The notes under the pieces are model-generated. The model saw nothing but the letters and a program-made list of their open reading frames with translations. It searched no databases and was not told the origin of the DNA. The position numbers and the translations under genes are program-made. Source: Hymenobacter tibetensis (GTDB lineage: Bacteria > Bacteroidota > Bacteroidia > Cytophagales > Hymenobacteraceae). From it: a DNA stretch of 64,000 nucleotides. Of this stretch, positions 7,762 through 15,447 are shown one piece after another. Numbering within the stretch: position 1 is the first letter of the stretch; every line of letters begins with the position of its first letter. The stretch covers positions 3,128,001-3,192,000 of the forward strand of contig NZ_CP094669.1 in the NCBI RefSeq assembly GCF_022827545.1, given 5' to 3'.

Positions 7762-8178
7762 TTAGGCGGCGACTACCTGCTCGAAGACTGCCGTTTTTTC
7801 AACGGCGGGTACTTGTGGATGCATGATACGGTTTCGGTGCTGAAGGCCCCAATCGTGGAGCGCTTCAATGACGGGAAACAGCGTATCCCCGTAGGATTGC
7901 AGGGTGTAGGTTACGGCCACCGGCGTGGCATCGGCTTGCACACTGCGGACTAGGAGTCCATTCATTTCCAACTCTTTAAGCTCTTTGCTGAGCATTTTGG
8001 CGGTGATACCTAGTACATCGCGCTGTAGCTGCTTGAATCGCTTCGGCCCTCCTAGCAGCGCCAAAATGATGGGCAGTTTCCATTTGCCGCCAAGCAGGTC
8101 GAGGGCGTCGCGTACGGAGCGCATGGCAGTGGTACACGCTTGGGTGTGCAAGTGCGGAGGCTTGGTGGGTATCGGCAT
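7762..8178 (-). CDS. HxlR-family transcriptional regulator
   Basis: The winged-helix HxlR core is intact: RSVRDALDLLGGKWKLPIILALLGGPKRFKQLQRDVLGITAKMLSKELKELEMNGLLVR (quoted in pieces, roughly residues 20-78). I chose the start giving MPIPTKPP (138 residues); an upstream in-frame extension to 8289 would run through the divergent promoter region. A Cys lies near the N-terminus in QACTTAMRS, the position used for thiol/electrophile sensing in YodB-like relatives. The gene diverges from a DoxX-like gene, a common pairing, with perfect 10-bp direct repeats between them. It is probably a repressor of its neighbour; the inducer is unknown. Confidence 0.88.
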   Translation of the reverse strand: MPIPTKPPHLHTQACTTAMRSVRDALDLLGGKWKLPIILALLGGPKRFKQLQRDVLGITAKMLSKELKELEMNGLLVRSVQADATPVAVTYTLQSYGDTLFPVIEALHDWGLQHRNRIMHPQVPAVEKTAVFEQVVAA

Positions 8179-8203
8179 GGAGGGAAGGTCGTTAGAAATC
8201 AGG

Positions 8204-8248
8204 CAAGTATACCATAAGATACCGGTATCCTTTGGTAAACCGGTATCC
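8204..8248. promoter_or_regulatory. Candidate HxlR operator region between divergent genes
   Basis: A perfect 10-bp direct repeat ACCGGTATCC occurs at 8221-8230 and 8239-8248 (18-bp period, under two helical turns). The first copy overlaps the palindrome ATACCGGTAT (8219-8228). A near-consensus -7 box for the minus-strand HxlR gene (TATACTTG) reads from 8211 to 8204. The arrangement suits an autoregulated dimeric repressor. Confidence 0.5.
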
Positions 8249-8338
8249 GAGGTAAACTGGAAAGCCGACACCTTTATGCCATGCAACAAGGCTTGCTGTC
8301 AACGCCTTCTGCCTTCCATTTCTCTACTCTTTACGCAC

Positions 8339-8710
8339 ATGGCACTCCACAAGAAAACCTTACTCACCGGCCTGCTTACCGCCGTTCCCGCCCTGATGGT
8401 TGTCGGTAGCGGCCTCTTCAAGCTCACGGGCGTCCCTGAGATTCGGGAGGCGCTAACCAAGGCCGGCGTCATCGACTACATGTATATGCTAGGCGCGATG
8501 GAGCTCGTGTTTGCGGCCCTGTTTCTTTATCCCAAAACCATGAAGCTCGGTGTGCTGCTGCTAACTGCTTATTTCGCCGGCGCCATGGCCACCGACCTTT
8601 CCCACGGCGTCAGTCCCCTACCTCCGGCCTTTATTCTGACGCTGGTTTGGATAGCTGCTTTCGTGCGCGACCGGTCGGTGTTCCTGCCCACCCCATCCGT
8701 AGCAAGCTAA
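8339..8710 (+). CDS. DoxX-like integral membrane protein
   Basis: 123 residues with four hydrophobic helices: VPALMVVGSGLFKLTG, MLGAMELVFAALFL, LGVLLLTAYFAGAMATDLSHG and AFILTLVWIAAFV. The GSGLFKL, ELVFAALFLYP and AYFAGAMATDL pieces fit the DoxX_2 group of small membrane proteins. Biochemical roles are poorly defined; relatives are linked to thiol or electrophile stress. Divergent from the HxlR regulator at 7762-8178, which probably controls it. The start is the ATG at 8339; an upstream in-frame extension crosses the promoter region. Confidence 0.8.
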   Translation: MALHKKTLLTGLLTAVPALMVVGSGLFKLTGVPEIREALTKAGVIDYMYMLGAMELVFAALFLYPKTMKLGVLLLTAYFAGAMATDLSHGVSPLPPAFILTLVWIAAFVRDRSVFLPTPSVAS

Positions 8711-8733
8711 CCACGGCCACAAGCCAGGTTGCT

Positions 8734-10194
8734 TTAACCCTGTAGTTCAAACACTGCCAATTGGGAGGGAGCCCCCACCTGTGCATCTTCCGGGCCGAGC
8801 GGTTCTACGCGCACCCGGTAGCCGTGGCGGGCCGCCACGTCCGTTGCCCACGCCGTGAACTGCGCTTCAGTCCACTCGAAGCGGTGGTCGGAGTGGCGGA
8901 ACTGGCCGGCGGAGAGCTTCTCGAACTTCTGATTGTAGGTAGCGTTAGGCGTGGTCAAGAACACAACGCCGGGGCGCGCCCGAGCAAAAAGCACTTGCTC
9001 GAACGCCGCTAGCCGGCCTTCGTCTAGGTGCTCGATAACTTCCACCACGGCTGCCGCATCGTAGCCCGCCAAGCGGGGGTCGTGGTACAGCAAGGAGCCT
9101 TGCACCAGCGTGAGCCGCTCGCGCTGGCGCGGGGGCATCTCGGCCACGTGCAGCCGCTCCTGCGCCCGCAGCAGCTCCTGGTACGACACGTCCATACCCA
9201 GAATGTGCTCGATTTGAGGCAGCTGGAGCAACCGGCGCACAAGTTTGCCTTCGCCGCAGCCAAGGTCCAGCACCCGCTTCGCTCCTACCTGCCTGATTTC
9301 TTCGGCGACGCGCGCCAGACGCAGGTCGTGCAGCTTCTGCTTCTCGGTTGGCGCGGCCTTGCTTTCACCGGTACCCGGAGCGTCGGTAGTTGCTTCCTCG
9401 TTGGTATCGGTTTCGGTTAGGAGCAATGCCGTAGCCACCACATCGTCGGTGGGAGCGTCTTCGGTGGCCAGCAGCCGTTTCAGCGTGGGGTTCACGTACT
9501 CGGCATACCGCAGGTAGCGGCGCGTGATAAACTCCCGGTCGGGGTGCTGGGGCAGCCAGTCGGCGCCACGGTGCAGCAGTTTTTCGGCCTCGGCCGCTCC
9601 TATCCAATAGTGCTTGTCGTTGTCGAGGACGGGAACAAGCACGTAGAGGTGCGTAAGCAGGTCGCGCAAACGGCAGGCGGCATGGCGCAGACGCAGCGTG
9701 TAGTAGCGGCTCTCGCCCCACGCGGGCACGGTGGGGTCGAGTGGGTGGGCTTCGGTGGACACCTCGTAGCCGAGGGGCGTGAAAAGGCGGTGCAGCTGTT
9801 CGGCGCTGGCAGCGGGCAGCGCCGCTACGGTTACGTCCAGCGGCAGCAGCGTTTCGGGCAGCTCCGGGCGGTCTTTGCACGTGCCGTTCATGGCCGTGTT
9901 AAAGGCTTTCACCAGCGCTGTGCTCAGAAAAGAAGAAGCGGCGTAGGGCCGGTCGTTGACGTACTGTTCCAGCGCGAACCCCTCCCCAACCGGCCCCCGG
10001 TGATTGCGCACCAACGCCACTGCGTCAACATCCAGCAACAACGCCACGGTGCAGCGGGCGGCCGTAGCTTCGGGATAAAAAATGTGGGCCTGCCCGTAGG
10101 CAATATCCACGGATTGGAGCCGGGCCGGGTTCTTGTGTAGCAGGTAGCCTAGGTCGGTGGCGGGCTGGTGTGTGGTGGAGATAGTGAGGAGCAC
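8734..10194 (-). CDS. hen1: 3'-terminal RNA ribose 2'-O-methyltransferase Hen1
   Basis: 486 residues from a GTG start giving (M)LLTISTTHQPATDLGYLLHK, the usual beginning of bacterial Hen1; longer in-frame extension is not family-like. Residues 1-240 form the bacterial N-terminal half. The methyltransferase half has the SAM motif VLDLGCGEG (about 308-316) and the metal site VVEVIEHL with Glu385, Glu388 and His389, plus His in QFRHSDHRFEW (434/437). Hen1 methylates the 2'-OH of the 3' end of repaired RNA so that ribotoxins cannot cut it again. It normally pairs with Pnkp, the end-healing kinase-phosphatase-ligase, but no Pnkp gene is adjacent. A low-complexity Thr/Glu/Ala linker (about 245-285) joins the halves. 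Confidence 0.93.
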   Translation of the reverse strand: MLLTISTTHQPATDLGYLLHKNPARLQSVDIAYGQAHIFYPEATAARCTVALLLDVDAVALVRNHRGPVGEGFALEQYVNDRPYAASSFLSTALVKAFNTAMNGTCKDRPELPETLLPLDVTVAALPAASAEQLHRLFTPLGYEVSTEAHPLDPTVPAWGESRYYTLRLRHAACRLRDLLTHLYVLVPVLDNDKHYWIGAAEAEKLLHRGADWLPQHPDREFITRRYLRYAEYVNPTLKRLLATEDAPTDDVVATALLLTETDTNEEATTDAPGTGESKAAPTEKQKLHDLRLARVAEEIRQVGAKRVLDLGCGEGKLVRRLLQLPQIEHILGMDVSYQELLRAQERLHVAEMPPRQRERLTLVQGSLLYHDPRLAGYDAAAVVEVIEHLDEGRLAAFEQVLFARARPGVVFLTTPNATYNQKFEKLSAGQFRHSDHRFEWTEAQFTAWATDVAARHGYRVRVEPLGPEDAQVGAPSQLAVFELQG

Positions 10195-10365
10195 GGTCTT
10201 CTGATAACAACGATGAAGTATAGCACTAGGACAGGCCAATATACGGAACCCTGGGGCACGTTGCGTGGCATCAGCCTGTAACCCGCCATTCCTCATCAAG
10301 TAGGCGCTGCGTGTTCTATGCGCCATATACCAGCCGGGAAATCAATCTTCGGTAACCAGAAAAAT

Positions 10366-10399
10366 AAAGCCCCAGCCAGTAGTTGGCTGAGGCTTTTTT
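10366..10399 (-). terminator. Hairpin terminator downstream of the T9SS surface protein
   Basis: Stem AGCCCCAGCCA / TGGCTGAGGCT (one mismatch), A-rich on one side and T-rich on the other, so it can work for either strand. It lies between the end of the minus-strand gene at 10457 and the Hen1 gene. Confidence 0.7.
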
Positions 10400-10456
10400 A
10401 GAGGTGGGTAAGAATAACGAGGGGTAGTGTAGAGGGATAAAACACGAAAGCAGTAT

Positions 10457-13192
10457 CTAGCGCACCACCAGCTTCGAGCTGGCACCATCCTCGGCGCGGA
10501 GCACATAGACGCCCGGCGCAAGGCCAGCCGTTTCAATTTGTTGAGCGGCACGCAGCATACGGACCGGGCGGCCCAGCACGTCGTGCAGCGTACCACTTAC
10601 TGCCCGGCTTAGCTGCACCTTGCCGCCCTGGCTCGGATTTGGGTAGAGGTGCAATGGCGCCGCGTTGCGGGCTGTTTTGGTGCTCAGCACCCCGCGGGTT
10701 TGGATGTTGTAGATGGATACCGTGCTGCTTACCTCGTTGGCTAGCAACAGCAGCGGCTGGCCCGTCGGGCTATTGGCGGCCGAAATAAACACAATGCCTT
10801 CGGGGCCCTGGTCGCCGGTGCCGTCGGTGGTGCTGCGGTTGTTGATGTACTGCACCAGCTTTGGCTGCGCCGGGTCGTTGACGTTGAATACGGCCACACC
10901 CCCAATGCGTTCCAGCGAAACAAAGGCGTACACCGTGTCCCGGATCATCCCCGTCGTGACGCCTTCGGGCTCGGGGCCTTTGTCGTCGGAGCGGTTCTTA
11001 CGAACGGGGTTGCCGGTGGTGTTGCTGGCATTGAAGATGGCGCCGTACGTAGGGTCGGTGCTGGTAACGCGCTCCAGCAAGTCGCCGCTGTCGTGGACGA
11101 GGGCGCCCGTGCTGGCGTTGTAAACGCTGAACGAGCGACCTCCGAGGGCATAAATCTGGTCGAAGTCCCCGTCCCCGTCGGTGTCGCCTAGTTTGTTGGT
11201 GACGTTCAGACGGCCGAGTACCTGGGTGTTTTTCAGCAGTGCCGCGTTTGGAAACGCCGTGGGGTCAAGCACATAGGCTGCCTCACCAAGCCGGTTGATT
11301 TCGTTGAGGGCGTCGTACTCGCGGGCATCTCCCTCGTTGGCCGTAATCAGGTAGCGCTGCCCGGCCACCTCAAATGAGGCAATGGCATCGGGCTGCCGCA
11401 TCCCCCGGATCGGCCAGTTAGCCATCAGGATGTCGGGGGTTTGGTCGGAGGCATCGAGGCCGAAGCCGGCCTGGCTATGGTCTTGGTAGCCCACTGTGCG
11501 CAAACTCGTGAACTGCCGGGTGGTCAGGTCGAGCGTAGCAATGGCGTTGTTTTCCTGGAGCGTGATGTAGGCCGTCCGTGAGTCGGCAGACACGGCCACG
11601 TACTCTGGCTCTAAATCCTGCGCTACTGTGCTGGGCGTTGCCGCGGTGCCGCCGTACAACCGGATGCCTGCCGCCCGAAGCGCAGCGGCTTGGCTGTTGT
11701 AGCTGGCAAAATTCAGCGTCGTGACACTGGCCTGGGTGACGCCGGCCACGCCGTTCGCGAAGTCAATAACCGATACCGAACCTTCGGGGTCGGTGGTGTA
11801 AGTAGAGTTAGGCTCGCCTTCGTTGGCGGTGATAAGCAGCTGGCCATCGGGCGAAAACGTAATCATGTCAGGCAAGGCCCCCACTGTTACTTGCTTGAGG
11901 AAAGCCCCGTTCTGGTCGAAAAACACCACACTGCCGTTTTGCTGCAGATTGGAGTTCTCTATAGCGCAGGCTACCACCCCGTTGCGCACCGCCACCGAGT
12001 TGATACCACCATACGGCAGGATGTTGATAGAAGCTACCGACGTGAGAGCCGCCGGATTGGCCATGCTCAAAATATCCAGCTTGCCCCCTGCCGAATTAGC
12101 CACGTACAGGCGTTGCGTGGTAGGATCGTGAGCCACAATTTCGGCCGAGTTGGTACCGGCCGCTCCATTCTGGTACGAGGCCCCCAACCGGCTGAGCGTG
12201 AGGTTGCGGGTTTGCAGCGGGGCCTGCGTATCGTTGTCTTTGATATACACCAACACCTCGGTAGCGCTTGCCGTGAGCGTGGCATTGGTAGGGTTTTGGA
12301 GGCGCAATGCGAAGTACTCCGCTCCTTCGGCCAGCATATCATCCGTCAGCGGCACCACTACGGTTTGGGGGCCTGTGGCACCAGCCGGGAACGTGAGCGT
12401 TTGCGTGGCGGCATACGTGAAATCGGTGCCGGGCGTAGCCGTGCTCAGACCGGCGACCAAGGCTACCTGCACCGTGCTGGCGGCGGTACCGGGGTTGGTG
12501 ATAGAGACGGGAACACTCACGGTACCCCCATTTTCGTTGGCCACCACCGTAGCCGCCGTCAGGCCCAACGCAGGCACTACGGGAGCAGTGGCGCGGCCTA
12601 CTTGCACTTCGTCCCAGGCCGCCCAGTCGTCGTTGCCGTTCTGCTTGGCGGCCAGGCGCAGGCGTACGGCCGTGCTACCTGCCGGAATAGATACGGTTAC
12701 GGTCTGATAGGCCCGGGTGTCTTTGCTAAGCTGCGTGTAGGTTTTGGTGGCCGGCCACGTGGTACCGTTGTCGAACACCACCACGTACGCCAACGAATCA
12801 GGATTATCGAAGGCGTTGCTGAAGTATTGAAACGAAACTGTATTGGCAGCGGTAGTACCACTCTGAATGGCTACGGGGGCGAAATCCAGAAAGTGCCACA
12901 CCGAGGCAGCGCCCGTAGCGGGCCCTTCCAAGTCGCGCATACCCCAGAGCTGGGCGCCGGCGGCTGGCACTGCGGCGGTACCGGCAGTGCCCGTGGTTCC
13001 CACGGTAGCCAGGGCCGCCCACTGGTCGTTATCGGCTACTACGTTGTAGGTAGCGGGGGTGGCCGTGAAAGCCCAGGTATCGGCGGCGGTGCCTTCGAAT
13101 CCCTGCCGCACACTCTGCGCTGCTGCGGGCGTGGTACCCAAAGCAAGGAAGACCAAGCCAGTTTTCACTCCCGAAAGTAAATATTGACGCAT
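10457..13192 (-). CDS. T9SS-exported surface protein: Calx-beta plus choice-of-anchor I propeller
   Basis: 911 residues. Signal peptide MRQYLLSGVKTGLVFLALG..AAAQS. Residues about 30-205 are a beta-sandwich-like module (HFLDFAPVAIQSG, WDEVQVG). About 210-320 is a Calx-beta domain (VVANENGGTVSVPVSITN, DDMLAEGAEYFALRL). About 330-830 is a beta-propeller of the choice-of-anchor I type, with repeats such as VSVIDFANG, PEYVAVSADSRTAYITLQENNAIA, YLITANEGDAREYD and DTDGDGDFDQIYALGGRSFSVYN. The end (LYPNPSQGGKVQLSR..GVYVLRAEDGASSKLVVR) is a type A T9SS sorting domain, so the protein is exported by the type IX system and probably attached to the surface. Asp/Gly-rich loops suggest calcium. Some relatives are annotated as phosphatase-like, but no catalytic site is evident. 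Confidence 0.88.
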   Translation of the reverse strand: MRQYLLSGVKTGLVFLALGTTPAAAQSVRQGFEGTAADTWAFTATPATYNVVADNDQWAALATVGTTGTAGTAAVPAAGAQLWGMRDLEGPATGAASVWHFLDFAPVAIQSGTTAANTVSFQYFSNAFDNPDSLAYVVVFDNGTTWPATKTYTQLSKDTRAYQTVTVSIPAGSTAVRLRLAAKQNGNDDWAAWDEVQVGRATAPVVPALGLTAATVVANENGGTVSVPVSITNPGTAASTVQVALVAGLSTATPGTDFTYAATQTLTFPAGATGPQTVVVPLTDDMLAEGAEYFALRLQNPTNATLTASATEVLVYIKDNDTQAPLQTRNLTLSRLGASYQNGAAGTNSAEIVAHDPTTQRLYVANSAGGKLDILSMANPAALTSVASINILPYGGINSVAVRNGVVACAIENSNLQQNGSVVFFDQNGAFLKQVTVGALPDMITFSPDGQLLITANEGEPNSTYTTDPEGSVSVIDFANGVAGVTQASVTTLNFASYNSQAAALRAAGIRLYGGTAATPSTVAQDLEPEYVAVSADSRTAYITLQENNAIATLDLTTRQFTSLRTVGYQDHSQAGFGLDASDQTPDILMANWPIRGMRQPDAIASFEVAGQRYLITANEGDAREYDALNEINRLGEAAYVLDPTAFPNAALLKNTQVLGRLNVTNKLGDTDGDGDFDQIYALGGRSFSVYNASTGALVHDSGDLLERVTSTDPTYGAIFNASNTTGNPVRKNRSDDKGPEPEGVTTGMIRDTVYAFVSLERIGGVAVFNVNDPAQPKLVQYINNRSTTDGTGDQGPEGIVFISAANSPTGQPLLLLANEVSSTVSIYNIQTRGVLSTKTARNAAPLHLYPNPSQGGKVQLSRAVSGTLHDVLGRPVRMLRAAQQIETAGLAPGVYVLRAEDGASSKLVVR

Positions 13193-13218
13193 CCAAACAA
13201 GGTTGATAGTAGATGCAT

Positions 13219-13226
13219 CAAAGCTA
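13219..13226 (-). promoter_or_regulatory. -7 promoter box of the T9SS surface protein gene
   Basis: TAGCTTTG on the minus strand, a full TAnnTTTG match, 26 bp before the start at 13192. No good -33 box was found. Confidence 0.45.
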
Positions 13227-13296
13227 CCGGGAGCTTATTACGGTATAGTTATCTGCTAGTTATGGAATTGTGAAGCCCAGCAGTGAGTCTGCTCTG

Positions 13297-14094
13297 TTAA
13301 CGGGCAGGCTGTTCAGCCAGCAGCACCGATGCTATTCCACCGGTGAGTTGCTCCACCCGAACATTGATAAGGCCGGCGGCACGGCAGGCCGCCGCCACCT
13401 CATCGAGCGTGGCAAATCGGCGCGCATACGACAACAGGTGCGCGTGTATCGTGAGAGGCCCTCCTATCTGCTGCAACAAGCAGTTGAGGGCCTGCATATA
13501 GTGCAGGCATACCAGGCGCCGCCAGCCACTGGCCGGCACCGTCAGTTCAAGCAGCGCCACCGTGCCGCCAGGCACCAGCAGGCGGACTATTTCAGCGGCC
13601 AACGCCGGATAGGCAGCCGGCGCCAACGTTTTCAACCCGAAAGCACTCACCACCACATCCGCTGAACCAGAGGCCAGGCCGCTACAACAGGCGTCGGCGT
13701 GGTGCAGGCTCACTTGCTGGCCCGCTGGCAACGCAGTACGACGGCGGGCGGCGGCGTGCAGCATCGAAGACGAGAAATCGACGGCCCGCACTCTGCCCGT
13801 TGGCCCCAGCCTGGGCAACAACCGGCTCCATAGCTCACCGGTGCCGGTCATCAGGTCAACCACCCGTTGTCCTGGTGCCAACGGTAGCCGGGCCACCAGC
13901 TGGCGCCGCCACCACCCCGTAAGGCCGGCCACCAGGATGGCGTGCCAACGATACGTGAGAGCCATATAATTGAAGAGTTGACGCACAAGTGCGGGCTCGT
14001 AAAGTGGAGGAACCGTGGCCACCACTCGTGTTGCGGGAGTTGCAGGGGTTGGTGCTGGCCGCATCAGCACCGGTAGCAGCATGGTCTTATTCAT
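13297..14094 (-). CDS. Class I SAM-dependent methyltransferase (UbiE-like)
   Basis: 265 residues. After a Pro/Thr-rich lead, a UbiE/COQ5-like fold follows: LFNYMALTYRWHA, glycine motif I VVDLMTGTGELW, motif II RVRAVDFSSSML, and a post-core strand VALLELTVPASGW. The motif DLMTGTGELW is the form seen in quinone-type methyltransferases. The C-terminus (HAHLLSYARRFATLDEVAAACRAAGLINVRVEQLTGG in pieces) fits this group. The start overlaps the last 8 bp of the upstream SRPBCC gene, so the two are translationally coupled. The substrate is not evident; a genuine MenG would be expected elsewhere in the genome. Confidence 0.8.
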   Translation of the reverse strand: MNKTMLLPVLMRPAPTPATPATRVVATVPPLYEPALVRQLFNYMALTYRWHAILVAGLTGWWRRQLVARLPLAPGQRVVDLMTGTGELWSRLLPRLGPTGRVRAVDFSSSMLHAAARRRTALPAGQQVSLHHADACCSGLASGSADVVVSAFGLKTLAPAAYPALAAEIVRLLVPGGTVALLELTVPASGWRRLVCLHYMQALNCLLQQIGGPLTIHAHLLSYARRFATLDEVAAACRAAGLINVRVEQLTGGIASVLLAEQPAR

Positions 14095-15139
14095 GTTCCA
14101 CTTGCTGCTGAAGGGTGGTCAGGACCCGGGTGTGCATATCGTCGAGCAGGTAGTCGCTCCAGAGCTGCCAGTAGCCGCGCGGCCCGATGCTGTGCTGATA
14201 CACGGTGCGCGCTTCCAGTAGCGTGCGGCCGCCCGGCAGCGGTTGCAGGCGAAACGTACCGGTGCTCACCCGGAAATAGCCGTGCAAGTGCGGGGCATGA
14301 ATCCGGGGGTATGGACTCAGCTCCTTCATGGGCTCGGGCGTGACGGGCACCTTGAATTGCAGTTCCCGCTCTGGCACCCAGTGGCTGACAGGCAAATGGG
14401 CCACGGCTTTGCCTGAGTAGGCCACCGTCAGTTCACGCCCACCGGTTGCGGTTGTGCGCAACGCCGTTCGGGTAGGATATGCCACCCCAGCCCGAAACAG
14501 CAGCCCTACCCGCTCCGGATACTGCACCGGCTGCACCAGCGCCGCCCACACCCGGGTCGGCGGCGCCTGCACCACCAGCTGCGTCACCACCTCATGAGGT
14601 GGCGGAGGCGGGGTGTTCTCGTTTTCGTAGGACTGTAAGGCCGGATATACCAGCACCAGCGCCGCCAGCACAGGCACGGGCCGCCGACTATCACCGCCGA
14701 GCGCCCTGGTCATTCCTTCGCCAAGCGCGGCTCCCATCAAGGCCATCACCAACGCCACGGGGAAAGCCATCAGCACGCAAATCAGGCCTTCTATTCCGCC
14801 CATAATCAGCAGGCCCATGGTGCAGAGCAGCGCTAACGTAACCACCACGGCCAACGCTGGCCGGAAAAGCCGCCGCTGGCCCACTGGCCGACTCAGGTTA
14901 TAAAGAATGGCAGCGGCCAGCCCACAAATCAAGGGCGAGAATAGAAAGAGTGTCATGCCATAAGCCCGAAACTCTTGGGTGGAAATAGCCATCAGCAGCG
15001 CCCCCAATAGGCCAGCTCCTCCCACGGCAACTAAGGCACTACCCGTCGAGGTGGAGTACCAGGGCAAGTCCGTGGTTTCAAAAGAATCTGGAGCGCCGGC
15101 TTCCGGGTCAAGTGGTGGTTCATTGCGTTCGGTAGACAT
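14087..15139 (-). CDS. Membrane-anchored SRPBCC (polyketide cyclase-like) protein
   Basis: 350 residues. An acidic N-terminus is followed by about five membrane helices (residues 33-170: ALVAVGGAGLLGALLMAI, MTLFLFSPLICGLAAAIL, ALAVVVTLALLCTMGLLIMG, LICVLMAFPVALVMALMGAALG, VLAALVLVYPAL). After a PPPPP linker comes a soluble START/SRPBCC-like domain (TQLVVQAPPTRVWAALVQPVQYPERVG.. to LLEARTVYQHSIGPRGYWQLWSDYL). SRPBCC domains bind hydrophobic ligands; no catalytic function can be inferred. It is coupled by an 8-bp overlap to a UbiE-like methyltransferase, which hints at joint action on a lipid or quinone-like compound (inference). Confidence 0.75.
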   Translation of the reverse strand: MSTERNEPPLDPEAGAPDSFETTDLPWYSTSTGSALVAVGGAGLLGALLMAISTQEFRAYGMTLFLFSPLICGLAAAILYNLSRPVGQRRLFRPALAVVVTLALLCTMGLLIMGGIEGLICVLMAFPVALVMALMGAALGEGMTRALGGDSRRPVPVLAALVLVYPALQSYENENTPPPPPHEVVTQLVVQAPPTRVWAALVQPVQYPERVGLLFRAGVAYPTRTALRTTATGGRELTVAYSGKAVAHLPVSHWVPERELQFKVPVTPEPMKELSPYPRIHAPHLHGYFRVSTGTFRLQPLPGGRTLLEARTVYQHSIGPRGYWQLWSDYLLDDMHTRVLTTLQQQVEHE

Positions 15140-15242
15140 AACCAGTAAGAACTAGGTGAAAAATCACTCAACTGGTTTTGCCGCTCCGCCTGCACCCCAC
15201 GTCCAACTATGGAGCACTATCCAACTCTCGCCAGCCTTGCCT

Positions 15243-15250
15243 CAAATGTA
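15243..15250 (-). promoter_or_regulatory. -7 promoter box of the SRPBCC/methyltransferase pair
   Basis: TACATTTG on the minus strand matches TAnnTTTG, followed upstream by AT-rich DNA. It lies about 104 bp before the start at 15139. No convincing -33 box was seen. Confidence 0.4.
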
Positions 15251-15314
15251 TTTTCTTATTTTCAATATTTATTGAAAGTTTGGTATAAATATTTTCCTCC
15301 TATTTATCAAGAGC

Positions 15315-15350
15315 AAAAGCCTGCACAGTTGGGAAACCATGCAGGCTTTT
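15315..15350 (-). terminator. Terminator downstream of the GH1 gene
   Basis: A perfect 11-bp stem (AAAAGCCTGCA with TGCAGGCTTTT) and a 14-nt loop. A/T-rich ends make it usable from both sides; it serves the minus-strand GH1 gene ending at 15448. Confidence 0.75.
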
Positions 15351-15447
15351 AAAGCTGCTTTGCCTTGTATAAGAGCACCGCTAAAGCTCTTTTGCCCCGG
15401 CCGGATTCAAGCTACCGGAACAGCCAAGCCCAGGGCCCTGAGGCAAC

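Larger units (their letters stand above)
15140..15447. other. Intergenic region with promoter and terminator, no gene
   Basis: About 308 bp: the promoter region of the minus-strand SRPBCC gene (AT-rich, 15240-15300) and the terminator at 15315-15350. Nothing else was recognised. Confidence 0.5.

Noticed and set aside
7681..7953. A 90-codon plus-strand frame overlapping the HxlR gene
   Set aside because: It is the antisense of the HxlR C-terminus for most of its length.
11690..13180. A 496-codon open frame on the plus strand opposite the T9SS surface protein gene
   Set aside because: The minus-strand gene shows a signal peptide, Calx-beta, propeller repeats and sorting domain. The opposite frame is Arg/Gly/His-rich with no domain; long antisense frames are common in GC-rich DNA.
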